Positions 23,801 through 33,959 of a stretch of DNA of 64,000 nt are shown here, in pieces. How positions within the stretch are numbered: the stretch's first letter is position 1; each line of letters starts with the position of its first letter. The position numbers and the translations under genes were made by a program. Source of the DNA: Acanthopleura granulata (Eukaryota > Mollusca > Polyplacophora > Chitonida > Chitonidae); NCBI GenBank assembly GCA_016165875.1, contig JABBOT010000014.1, positions 9,843,489 through 9,907,488 on the forward strand, in the 5' to 3' direction. The notes under the pieces were generated by a model that was given only the letters and a program-made list of their open reading frames with translations, had not been told where the DNA came from and searched no databases.

Positions 23801-25496
23801 ACAATATCTCATTCTCTTCCCATTATGCTGACAATGATTTATGCCCCTCAAACAAACCAATAAAGGAAAGGTTACTGTGACTTAGTCATTCGATTTAGTT
23901 GCCTATATGAAAGTCACCTCATCTGCGATAGGCTGCTTGCATTCAGATCAATAACCTTTAATCAGGAGTTTGCGTGTACGCACGCATCTGTTTTTGTAGG
24001 CTGTTCTGTTGTCCTGTACCTAGCGAGATGCGCTTCATTGCTCTGGAAATCTTTTCTTTTCACTCCATCCACGTCCACCTGCTTATGAAAAGTACCTTTC
24101 TGGGGTATTCCCATCACAGGTCTTTGGTGTCGGTTTGTGTTGAACATTTATTTCGCATTACCCTGCCCTCTCCCCACCCCGACGCACCCCACTTTCAAGT
24201 ATATCTTTTGTCAGAAAAGACCCTCGCATAGATTTTTATTCTTTCCCCCATTGTTGCTTGTAATCGTCAATGTTTCAAGGGGGAAGGACTAAGGTCCTTT
24301 GAAACAGGTCACTCGGGAGAGAGAATGAGAATAAACTAAGTGATTGCTTCCAAGATGAAAAAAAAATTGCTTAATGAAAAAACACATTTGAATAATATGT
24401 TTAACTATTAAACTTGGGCGAAGTCGATGTGCATTGTGAACGGCTAGGTTTTTGCAAGGTTTTCACTGCTGATAGCCTTAGGAAAGATTTTGTGGTATTT
24501 TTTCTCCTGTTTTTTTTTGTTGCTGACAACATGATGGATGGTTTACGTGCCGAAAAGAATAATAAGCATCTCTGTGTTCAAATATCTTGTATATATACTT
24601 GTTTTCTTAGCTGCGATATGAAGATCCATGGAGAACGCCGTTGCTGTTCAAGATGGTGTTCGTCTTCGTCGTCTGGATCTTGTGAGGCATTGCTTAATTT
24701 GTGCACGCGAACCTACTTGTAATTGTACACAGGTCAATTTTTTTCCACTTTAGAAATAACCATTATATTATGCGCTAAGCGAAAAGGTATCAGCAATCTG
24801 TTCAAAATATGCAATATGTTTTGTGAAACAGGCCAGACTGTTGTCGACAGTGATACAATCGCGCAACAATCATTCATTCAGCTGAAAGTGCAGAAGTGTT
24901 GGCATTTAGCATCAGCGTTCCATCATGGCAAAATATCAGACCCCTGTGTCAGTTCGAAATATTGCTGTACGTGCATTACATTTTATCGCGGAAGTAGTGG
25001 CCAAATATGTAACCGGATCCCTGTTTCTGAATGTCAGTCTAGTTTGTAATACATTAATGCGGCAATATCCAAAGCGTTATTGACTCGTATTCCATCTCAT
25101 GTACAACGTTAGCAATCGATTGGTGTAATCATTTACTTCCTGGGTAGCTATTATGAGTTTGCCATTCAGAATAACAACACTGAGGAAGCGAACAACAGCA
25201 CGGCCTGTCTGTTGTGTAGAAGGCGTGACATAGATCACGACATTTCTCGCTTCAGTGAAAACACGTGGCATTTTTTCCTGGAACTGTACAGAAGAGACAA
25301 ACTATGGGAGCGCGTAACCGAGAAGCTAACGAAAATGCAGCATTATATGTCACAAAAAAGCAGTGTGTCGTGTGGATAGATTTCAATGTGCAATGACACT
25401 GTTAATACCACATTTGACAAAACTTGTCAAAATTTGATACGTTAACATCTGAAGCATATATTTTTTCATTTCCCTTACTCGTATAACTTTATTACA
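20898..25496. other. Long stretch without recognised gene or repeat
   Basis: AT-rich, unique-looking DNA. Open frames reach about 108 codons (24723-25049) and carry no domain I recognise. A TGACGTCA palindrome lies at 22859-22866. No tRNA, rRNA, LINE or LTR signature was seen. This is one of the cleanest places to look for diverged exons or non-coding RNA with comparative data. Confidence 0.45.
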
Positions 25497-25650
25497 TTTA
25501 TTTATTTATTTGATTGGTGTTTTACGCCGTACGTAAGAATATTTCACCTATACGACGGCCTGCATTATGGTGGAAGAAAACCGAACAGACCTCGAGCCAA
25601 ACCCACGATCATCCGCAGGTTGCTGGCAGACCTTCCTGCGTTCTAACGGG
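25497..25650 (-). mobile_element. SINE lacking its tRNA-like head
   Basis: TTTATTTATTTATTTGATTG, GTTTTACGCCGTACGTAAGA, CTATACGACGGCCTGCATTA and CAGGTTGCTGGCAGACCTTC are in the standard order for the complement of the common SINE. It stops before the head, so the copy is 5'-truncated, as expected when reverse transcription ends early. Confidence 0.88.
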
Positions 25651-26639
25651 CTTTATTACAGTTGACGTTTATGTATTTTATGTATTATGTGCTATTGCAT
25701 AAGTGCATTTCTTTCATGAGGAAAATCTTACCATTAATCACAGGAGCAACCAATGCAACGTTTGTCAACATCTCCAGCCAAGAAAATCATCTATATGAGT
25801 GTACAAATGCTTCAGTAGTAATGATGTGCTAAAAGAAATGGACGCACAGATTCATTAACCGCATGGTTCATTTCGTACAGAGTCAATAAAAGTTCAGCTA
25901 CCACTTTAAACAAAATAGATACAAAATATGTATATCCAATAGGCAATGCGTCTGGATCTTGTAGTGATCTCAGAAATATATTTTAGTCTCGAAATGGATG
26001 TAAGTGTCACCTATACATGTGGGTGTTCAAGCATGTACCATAAAATTGTGAAGTCGTTCATCCATAGTCCTGGGTTAACCGGAAGCACACAAAACAATGC
26101 ATCCGGTTCTGAAGTGACACAGGCGCTCTTTCCTGCGATGACGACGTCGCTGGGAAACCTGTGGAAAGGCGCATCCCATTTTCCAGAGAAGCGAGGAAGC
26201 AATTGCTTGCGACCGATGTTATGGAAATATGATATAGACTGTAATCTTGTATTCTTACAATGAATACATAATAAAACTACATGTGAGCATCTGTTGGCAT
26301 TTGTAGGCCACATTTTCCAGGAAATGACTCAGTCATGCGAAATAAGCAGTATTAGGCGGCTGATTGCACCGCCACCGTGATTCATACCCACAGTCGGAAG
26401 CCTCTCATAGGCACGTCGAGATGTTCTACACAAAGACATATGCTTTATTAACTCACACTACAAGCATGCTTATCATTATTATTTGGGGTTCTTGCTCGGG
26501 TACATTAAGTTCTTCCCTCATTCAAACAGTAGGTTTGTGTTTGGTAGCCCACGTAATCCATGGCTATATATATATATATGTTCTACAGAGGATTTCGAGA
26601 AATAGCTACCTGTAATTTTTGAGCAAATATCACACGAAA
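25651..26639. other. Nothing recognised; short TA repeat
   Basis: A 105-codon plus frame (25946-26263) and an overlapping 100-codon minus frame show no known domain. A (TA)n tract sits at about 26562-26577. Confidence 0.45.
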
Positions 26640-27245
26640 CCCGACGGTCTGCTTTTACCCTCCGCGTTGTATTCTATACTGGTATATGTATAGATGAAGT
26701 GTGACATTTTGCCACCTATCGCATCGTCGCCAAGGGTCTGCTTTTACCATTCATACTGCTCATAGCCTTCTATAACACGTAGTCATTTACTAACCATCTC
26801 ACTGTCGTCAATGCTCCAATGTTTTATTCTCCACGCTGTGGTCTTTCATAACGTCTCACCAATTACCATCTCACTGTCGTCAGTGCTGTAATGTTTTATT
26901 CTCCATGCTGTTTCCTTTCATAACGTCTCAACAATAACCAATCACGACACTGTCGTCAATGCTCTAATGTTTTATTCTCCATGCTGTGGTCTTTCATAAC
27001 ATCTCACCAATTATCAACAATGACACAGCCATCAATGTTCTAATGTTTTATTCTCCATGCTCTGGTCTTTTATAACGTTTCATCAATTACCAACCATGAC
27101 ACTGTCGTCAATGCTCTCATGTTTTATTCTCCAAGCCGTGGTCATTCTTAACGCCTCATTATTTACCAACCATGACACTGTCGTCAATGCTCTCATGTTT
27201 TATGCTTCAATAATATATGCCAACAATCACACTGTCGTCGTTGCT
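26640..27245. repeat. 76-bp minisatellite
   Basis: The phrase ATGTTTTATTCTCC recurs with GTTTTATT starts at 26821, 26893, 26969, 27045, 27121 and 27197, spaced 72 then 76, 76, 76 and 76 bases. Each unit continues with GCTGTGGTCTTTCATAACGT and CACTGTCGTCAATGCTC. Upstream to about 26640 there are two more decayed units (CTGCTTTTACC). A 101-codon frame over the right part is produced by the repeat. Confidence 0.92.
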
Positions 27246-27700
27246 AAAGTTTCGCCCCCAGGCTTTTATACTGAATTTCTGGAGAAACTGGGAGCATACT
27301 TGTATGTCCCAAAGCCTAGTCCCTTTGCATTGTCCCATGCCATTGTTTGCGAAATGTGGTGAAAAGCATTCTGAATAGTGAGCTGCATATTTATATTTTT
27401 TCTGCCTGTGTCATGTAGCCAGTTGGGTATAACTTGAACATATGTTGGCGTGTAAGAATTTACGTGAATAATTAAAATAAATCCCGAAGTTAGGAAAATT
27501 GAGGTCTTGTTTCCTTCGGATTATGAGTGACCTTTTATTACATGTCGTCTACGCTCTGAATTTGCTCGCTATGCATTGGACGTTTATAGTGGTACTCATA
27601 AACGCAATTATTTTCGAGAGTGAACATTTGAAACACTTGTGCCTCACATGTTGTTAAATGACAGACTATTCTCTGGGTTTGACATTTTCATCAAAATCTG
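27246..27700. other. Nothing recognised
   Basis: Short unique-looking stretch between the 76-bp array and a dispersed repeat. Confidence 0.4.
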
Positions 27701-27874
27701 GACGTTAAAACCTACATTCGTATACCAGCACTCAACCAAAATGGGTGTTCCTGGTCAATAATCGTAAGACCGGTATCATTAACAATTAGACACAAACCAC
27801 CAAGGGATTATGAAAGTGTGTAAATTAACAAATTAGGTCGGATGCTTGCAACAGTTTACAATGATGACTACTGG
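27701..27874 (+). repeat. Dispersed repeat, partner at 17173-17352
   Basis: Shares GTATACCAGC, GTTCCTGGTCAATAAT, AGACCGGT and CAACAGTTTACAATGATGA with the earlier copy, in order and orientation. A 114-codon frame beginning inside it (27846-28190) shows no recognisable domain. Confidence 0.7.
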
Positions 27875-28159
27875 ATGTTCTTGGCAGATGAAGAAAGTCA
27901 GCATCCAAATCGTGTGCCATGCTTGTTCATATGACGGCCTTAATCAAACATACAATGAATGCACTATTCTGAGATTATATTTAGATAGCAAATGTATGAC
28001 ATCTTTTTATCTTAAGCTACAGACAGCATCTGGAAGTGTCAAAAAAGTTTCAATTTGTAGAACAAAGAGACTGGAAATTGATTTTGTCTGTCTGTACCAG
28101 ATTATTAGGATTGACTCAGGCAGTTTGAGGCAAGGGCTTAAAAAACAAACAGTTAAACA

Positions 28160-28440
28160 AATAGTATTTATTTTTATAAATGTAGTTTAACGTCATTCTC
28201 AAGATTTTTTCCTCAGTTCTCGAAAGACACGATGAACGGGTTTAAAACTGGCCTTGGTCAGGGAGTTTGTAGACTGTAGAGCCTTGGTGGGCAATGACTG
28301 GTCAACCACGCGTCTGTGTCCATATGGTAAGCATATCTGTACTTCACATGTGGGAAGGCTCATCAGTGGCTTTCCAAAGGTCGGTTGTTCTTCCGGAGCA
28401 CTCCGGTTTTCTCCACTCAAAATACTCATCCCCTTTGTAG
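28160..28440 (+). mobile_element. SINE-like fragments, third core type
   Basis: At 28165-28212 a TATTTATTTTTATAAATG...TTTAACGTCATTCTCAAGA phrase resembles the complement of a SINE tail of the GGCGTTAAAC type. At about 28340-28425, CACATGTGGGAAGGCTCATC, CCAAAGGTCGGTTGTTC and GAGCACTCCGGTTTTCTCCA match a core I associate with molluscan SINEs, in sense orientation. The two parts point in opposite directions, so two insertions or a rearrangement are implied. Confidence 0.5.
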
Positions 28441-28855
28441 TTTAAAATTTTCAAATTTGACATTGAACATGAAAGAAATAAGAAATGAATTTCAGCTACC
28501 ATTGCATTTGTCTTCATGCCTCTATGCTGTAATGTTTTGTATTAATTATCAGGGCAACATTTTTGAATGTTTTTTATTGCATTACCATCAAGGTAAATTA
28601 AAGGATATGATAGTGAAATAGTAAGAGTTACTTTTCGTAAAAAATAATTTGGTGACGATAATATCGAATTGTTTTTTTCATGCGGTAAGAAGGGAGTTTT
28701 TTGAATAAGAGAGAATGGGTTCTGTTTAAAGAAAAGAAAGCACTGAACTCAAACTTCAGACATCACTGACTTTTTGTCTCCTTCGTCCTGATTTGTATTG
28801 TCCTTTACAACTCACCATCGCCCATCTCGGTAAATTGGCTTCGCAGAAATGAGTC
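28441..28855. other. Nothing recognised
   Basis: AT-rich unique-looking sequence without supported features. Confidence 0.4.
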
Positions 28856-29690
28856 ATGGTCAAAACTAATTTCCCCTTTTTGATCCCTGGTTTGACTAAT
28901 TGGATGGTTTATTTTTCCCCTGACGTTTCCAAATTACCAGGCATGCCAGAGGCTAATGGTGACATTTGGGAAAAGAAATGTTAAACGACAAGTCATCGAC
29001 GGTATCAAACGATTTCACCTTAGCGTCATTGCACTTTCCCTTATAACCTTCCTGGTTTAGTTCTTGGCCAGGTTTTTACATATTTTTCCTCTGTTCTTGA
29101 ATTGGATTTGAAACCGTCCTATCACTCGACCATCCAGAAGCTAATAGACTGCCAGATAGTAAAACCTTCGATACAAATACCTAAGAGTTTTATGTTAAGA
29201 TAATTTAGGTCACTTTCCCGTATACCCTTCCTGGTTTAGTTCTTGGCCAGGTTGTTACATATTTTTCCTCTGTTCTTGAATTGGATTTGAAACCGTCCTG
29301 TCACTCGACCATCCCGAAGCTAATCGACTGCCAGATCGTAAAACGTTCGATACAAATACCTAGGGATTTTATGTTAAGATAATTTAGACCGCTCTACTCT
29401 TCTTTGCAGGCAAAAACGTCAACGCAAAACGCTTTATGGCCTTTACCTGGAGATAAAGAAAACCAAATTCTGTCACCTTAAAAGAGTTTTCTTCTGTCAG
29501 GGTCTTACCTTTTCTCACACGTCCTCAACAAACCCTCGTTGAAGGATTTTCTTCGCTTTACGTCACAGAGACTGCCACTATTGTTCTGACAATTATGGCA
29601 GTTCCCTGCTAAGGATTGCCTAATCCCCTTGAAGTGGTCACGTTGGAGACAGCGATCATAAGATCACTGTCAAGCCAATGGCACAATCCA
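28856..29690 (+). repeat. Diverged, shortened copy of the 4-kb-unit family
   Basis: The left part (GGCTAATGGTGACATTTGGG, AAAGAAATGTTAAACGACAA, GTCATCGACGG) aligns with 39880-39935. The right part (CTCACACGTCCTCAACAAA, GTTGAAGGA, CAGTTCCCTGC, TTGAAGTGGTCACGTTGG) aligns with 36580-36725 and 40655-40800. The interior of the 4-kb unit is largely missing. The copy also contains a recent local tandem duplication at 29032-29389. Confidence 0.7.
29032..29389 (+). repeat. 179-bp tandem duplication, two close copies
   Basis: CACTTTCCC starts at 29032 and again at 29211. The following 179 bases repeat with only a few substitutions: shared blocks include CTTCCTGGTTTAGTTCTTGG, TTCTTGAATTGGATTTGAAA and ATGTTAAGATAATTTAG. 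Much closer to each other than any other repeat pair here, so this is a young event. Confidence 0.95.
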
Positions 29691-30347
29691 AACGTAAATT
29701 TTCCAGAAAGAAAAAATCGATTTGTTGTAGTTCTTGATATTTTCCCTAGGAAGTAATACCTGTCACTGTTGTGGAGCTAAAGTTTTTCTAAAATTCTTTC
29801 CCCTGAACTCGGTTTGCTAAATAACTGATTAATGGAGTTTCAATGCAGTGAATAGTCAGTCCCTCTGATAGACTTTGTAACTGAATGAACGATTTGGAAC
29901 TGAATCCTCACATCTGTCATTTTTGCTCATGCTCTTTGTGAATTGTAAATTGTTGACTTGGGCGCCTTTAATGCCGTAACCGACTTCCGGGAACAAAAAA
30001 TAATTACAGTACATTCCTCTTTAAAAACTAGTGTAAAACTGGGGGCTATATCTGACACGTTTCCCATGATCAGCTTCAGAAAAGTGACTATATGAACATA
30101 CATGGATGTCTAAGAAAGTCAAAGTGAGTTTTTTCAATCACGTTACTGCCATAACTGGTTTTTGCAGACTAATGTGTCATTTCTTTCGACATTATTTTGT
30201 AGTTACCAGCAAAAATGGAATCATGCAAAACTCGAGGTTTGTTCCCGGAAAATGTTTTTACCTTCAGGAAATCTTTGCAGTAAATGCTCTTAGAGTTTGC
30301 TTCTCCACAAATGGCAACGGTGAACTGCAAACATGTATGATTTGTTT
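29691..30347. other. Nothing recognised
   Basis: Unique-looking DNA. The longest frame of the window (189 codons, 30106-30675) starts here, but its second half is the SINE that follows and its first half has no recognisable domain. Confidence 0.5.
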
Positions 30348-30513
30348 TAATTATTTGATTGGTGTTTTACGCCATGCAGAAGAATATTTCTTTTTTACGA
30401 CGGCGGTCAGCGTTATGATGGGATTAAACCGGACAGAGCCCGGAGGAAACCCACGAACCATCCGCGGGTCGCTGGCGGACCTTCCCACGTACTGCCTTAG
30501 AGGAGACCAGCTT
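30348..30513 (-). mobile_element. SINE lacking its head
   Basis: TTATTTGATTGGTGTTTTAC, CGCCATGCAGAAGAATATTT, GACGGCGGTCAGCGTTATGA, AACCGGACAGAGCCCGG and GGACCTTCCCACGTACTGCC are in order as the complement of the common SINE. The tail is reduced to TTTTAATTATTT and the head is truncated. Confidence 0.88.
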
Positions 30514-30849
30514 GCAAACAAGTATAAATCTGTGTGTAAAGATTACAACATGGACATGCTTCCGCTGTTACATGACAGGCGACTATGTTGGACCAAACTT
30601 TTTTCTGCTCAAGCCATGGCGCAAAGGTCTGTTTACTATTACCGTTGGAACATTTCAGGAAGAAATCCTAACTGAAGTAAAGTGACAAGAGACTAATTCA
30701 TCGTTGAAACTATTACTATTGGAACATTTTAGGAACAAACTCTAACTGACAAGAGATGCTGCATGTTTAATTCTCTTTGCTGTAGTCTGTTATATTTGCA
30801 TTGACCACTGAGTTTCGGTTTAAGTCACCTAGCATATTTCAGGTGAATG
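30514..30849. other. Nothing recognised
   Basis: Short interval with a locally repeated phrase (ACTATTACTATTGGAACATTT-like, near 30635-30735). No gene. Confidence 0.4.
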
Positions 30850-31285
30850 AGGAAATCGAGGAATTATTGTGAAAGGCAATCGTGTTTGTTGTTGAATTTC
30901 TCTACAAAGACATAATTGAGTAAGCCGGATTGGTTAATGGCAGGGCTACCCATGGAGTGTTCGATTTCTTTGACAAGATCTCTGTCTGTATCACAATGTA
31001 AGTCTTGAAAAGATCCTAATGTGATAAAGTAAAACACCGGACACTAAATGCCTCGGTAAAAAGAGGATGACGTCTGACAGAAGGTAAGAAAGGATGGCTA
31101 CTGAACTGAGAAGATATCCCAAAACTGATCCATAACGTCACACAACAAGCCAGCCCCGTCATTTCCCGTTCCTTTTACATTGGCCATAGTTTGAGTGTTC
31201 CGAAGCCCTGTTTCTCGCCCTGTGTCCAAAATGCAGGGGCAATATAAACTAATCAATCAATAAATCAATCAATCAAACAAAAAAC
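30850..31285 (+). repeat. Dispersed repeat with (AATC)n tail, partner at 32125-32495
   Basis: Blocks TTGTTGAATTTCTC, GATAAAGTAAAACACCGGAC, GATGACGTCTGACAGAAGG, ATGGCTACTGAA and CCGTTCCTTTTACATTGGC recur in order at 32125-32495. A fragment with the AGTAAAACGGCGGA and GGATGACGTCC parts is at 42265-42335. This copy ends in GCAATATAAACTAATCAATC and an (AATC)n tract to about 31282, a tail typical of retroposed elements. No head with A and B boxes was found. Confidence 0.7.
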
Positions 31286-31349
31286 CAAGCCCACGTACCT
31301 ATCTGCACGTGCTATCACTCAAACCCGCACTGCCTGACTTAGACATTCT

Positions 31350-31510
31350 TAACACAGTAACGGACTTTTTATATATAAAGAGATTATTTTTTAAATAATA
31401 TGGTAAATAGAGTAAAACCAGAGCAGCGACGTTACCGATGAAATCCGACCAGTTGTCAATTTGCCTCTGTTAGAGTTTTATTCTAACTGTTCACGTGAGT
31501 GTTTGAGAAG
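31350..31510. repeat. Dispersed repeat, partner at 14640-14815
   Basis: CGATGAAATCCGACCAGTTG, CAATTTGCCTCTGTTAGAG and TAACTGTTCA align in order with the earlier copy. ACATTCTTAACACAGTAACG just before it also resembles 37440-37470 and 41500-41535 in the tandem units, hinting that it belongs to the same large family. Confidence 0.6.
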
Positions 31511-32124
31511 TAACAGTACACACGCCCCGAAGTATGATTGCTTGACCAGAATTAGGTAAATAAAAAATTTGCTCTGCAATATAATATACTACACGTCACT
31601 GGACTAGAATTACTCAAAATGCTGTATTCATCATCACAAGAAAATACAATACTAGACCAAATGTATACATGTATCTGGAAAGAATCACAATCATGGTTCA
31701 AATAACGTGAGCGGGCGAGATATTTCTAAAACCCGAGAGGGCGTCTGCCTTCTGTCTGTGTCCGTTCAGGTCTGCATAGACCTCTCGTCTGAAATAACTT
31801 TGGTTATACTTTTTGTTTCCTTTTCATTTAATATCTAACATGAAAACAATGCAAAGGAACCATGCCTCGGATGCTTAGTCTACCACCAGAATCCTGGTTT
31901 ATGCAGGATTGTAATGTAAAAAACTACAGCACAGAGAGTAAAAATAGAACAGCTACGACAGTGTGATTTTTTTCTCGGTTCAAAAGCTAACGATGCAATG
32001 TGCAAACATACACTTTGGTTCAGGAGATGTTTTCGTCTTCTGGATATGTATGTATGAAACTCACAGTGGAACACAAGTCACCAGGAGTACACATACGGGA
32101 AGAGAATGCAAACAGGTTAATCAA
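31511..32124. other. Nothing recognised
   Basis: AT-rich DNA. ACGTCACTGGACTAGAATTA near 31592 has a near copy at 53677, the only sign of repetition. Confidence 0.4.
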
Positions 32125-32495
32125 AAATCAACGAAATATAGTGAAATGCAATTGTGTCTCTTGCTGAATTTCTCGACGACAGTATAGTAGTTCGTATGGG
32201 TATTCTATGAACCTTGATCAATATAGAATGGTTAAAAGCACAGTTACTCTTGCGGTACACTTTTCTTTGACACGTTTCGTTCAAAATCGCTACTTGCACA
32301 TCAATACAATGATTGATAAGATCCCATTATGGTGAAGTAGAACACAACATACTAAGCTCATCAATGAAGGATATCGTCTGATAGAAAGTAAGAAACAATG
32401 GCTACTGAATTTAGAATCATCTCGCGTGATCCACGACGCCACCACAGCAGCTGAGGCCGGCAGTTCCCGGTTCCTTTTACATCGGCTGTTTCCAA
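32125..32495 (+). repeat. Second copy of the (AATC)n-tail dispersed repeat
   Basis: Aligns in order with 30850-31200: CAATTGTGTCTCTTGCTGAA, AAGATCCCATTATGG, GGATATCGTCTGATAGAAAG, AATGGCTACTGAA and CCGGTTCCTTTTACATCGGC. It lacks the AATC tail at the same position. The two copies are in direct orientation about 1.25 kb apart. Confidence 0.7.
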
Positions 32496-32689
32496 GAGGT
32501 TAATTTATTATGCACTTGTCGTTTCTGCCTGATCTAAACTGACAGGGATGAAACTTTCCAGAATTTCGGATTTACTCTGAAGTAATAGATTACAGGGTCT
32601 GAAAGAAGTTTTTTTTTAAAAAATAGATAGACTGGATTTTCAAAATAGTGCATGATGTTGATATTCCAGAGTATGGAATAAATTGATTA
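32496..32689. other. Nothing recognised
   Basis: Short AT-rich spacer. Confidence 0.35.
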
Positions 32690-32815
32690 TTTGACCAGTC
32701 AATCAACAAGACTAACATATCAATTAACCGATCTAGCAACTAGTCAGTTAATCAATCAAGTAATGAATCGACTATTAATCGATAAGTCGATTAAGGAACA
32801 AATGAATTAATCATT
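32690..32815. repeat. Decayed AATC/GATT tetranucleotide tract
   Basis: Dense in CAATCAA, TCAATTAA, TTAATCAATCAAG, ATTAATCGAT and GATTAAGG phrases, as expected of a mutated (AATC)n repeat, perhaps once the tail of the preceding element. The many ATTA/TAAT cores would also match homeodomain sites by composition alone. Confidence 0.55.
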
Positions 32816-33479
32816 CACAGTAACGTTTTCAATCTTAGAAACATTATATGCAACACCTATCCCTTAATTGACACTTTTCCCATAAGAATACTCTCCTGAA
32901 AATGTGCAAAAAATGTCATTTCGTTCAGCAAAGCAATACATTCAACCATTCAGAGTTCGTTGCATATCTTTGCGGAAATATTGACCCATTATGTAACATC
33001 CGTGAGTGTTCCGGCGTCTAATTTTTGAAACATTGGTCCTTCAATACCCAGAATTATTCTGATCTGTGCGTTATCTTCTGTCATCATTATAACCTTGTCG
33101 TTCAGGCTAACAACACCAAGAAAGCGGGCAGCATTTCCCTTCGGGGGGGTGGGGTGGGTGAGTGGGTGAGGTGGTGGTGTCACACAATGGAAAACCCTGG
33201 AAAGGTTTTTCCAGGAATAACACCAAGGAAACATCTGAAGAGCACTAATCGGAATGTCGCCACTAAGACATGTTAAAATTCAGGGAAGAACAATGATATT
33301 GCAACCACTGAGAAAGAGAAAAAATTCAGCTTTGATCATGATCAGAAGATTCTCTATCCATACCTTTTTATCCGTCCTATTGATTTTGTGGCTTTCAACC
33401 ACACTTTCCTGTTTAATTGTAGTTTTCAAGATTTTCAGTTTTTGTCATACATTAATGAACTAGATCTAATGGTGCGGCT
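32816..33479. other. Nothing recognised
   Basis: Includes a G-rich GGGGGGGTGGGGTGGGTGAG stretch near 33143-33168. Short frames only. Confidence 0.45.
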
Positions 33480-33731
33480 TTAAGCCCGGAAAAGGGATTT
33501 TGTAGATTCCCTCGCTATCAGTGTTTGTGAGGCCCTGGTGATAATAAGTGCTCGACGCCAATCGTCTTGCCGATTTCCTTGTCTTGCGATCGTTAAAGAC
33601 CACTGGTCGTCCGCCAGTTTGTCCTGCATATCATTGCGTCAGGCGTGGGGAAGTTTTCCTCGGGCACTTCCATTTTCCCAACCCATAAAACTGACATATA
33701 TAATTCTTGAGTATAGCATTAAACAATAGTC
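33480..33731 (+). mobile_element. SINE of the GGCGTTAAAC-tail type, plus strand
   Basis: CAGGCGTGGGGAAGTTTTCC, CTCGGGCACTTCCATTTTCC, CAACCCATAAAACTGACATA, TTCTTGAGTATAGCATTAAA and CAATAGTCAAATAAG follow the order of a molluscan SINE core plus tail that I recall, with decay. The upstream half to about 33480 is likely the same element, but the head is not clear. The tail meets a TA/GA microsatellite. Confidence 0.65.
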
Positions 33732-33747
33732 AAATAAGAAAAATGCA

Positions 33748-33783
33748 CATATATATATATAGAGAGAGAGAGAGAGTGAGAGA
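33748..33783. repeat. (TA)n(GA)n microsatellite
   Basis: A run of TATATATATATA passes directly into AGAGAGAGAGAGAG. It follows a SINE tail, a frequent birthplace of microsatellites. Confidence 0.9.
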
Positions 33784-33959
33784 GTTTCCCATTTCCGACG
33801 ACAGCTTAAGAGAAGGAATCTAGCGTACTTACAGCCATCGTCTCATCTAACCTCTTTGGAAGTCATACAAATTTGCATCCTCGGATTGACACTTTTTTGA
33901 CTTTTATAATAGATGGAGCTTTGAGTGAATTCATGGCATATATCTCAACCTAATAACAG

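Noticed and set aside
30106..30675. Longest open frame, 189 codons, plus strand
   Set aside because: Its second half translates a reverse-oriented SINE, and the first half has no recognisable domain.
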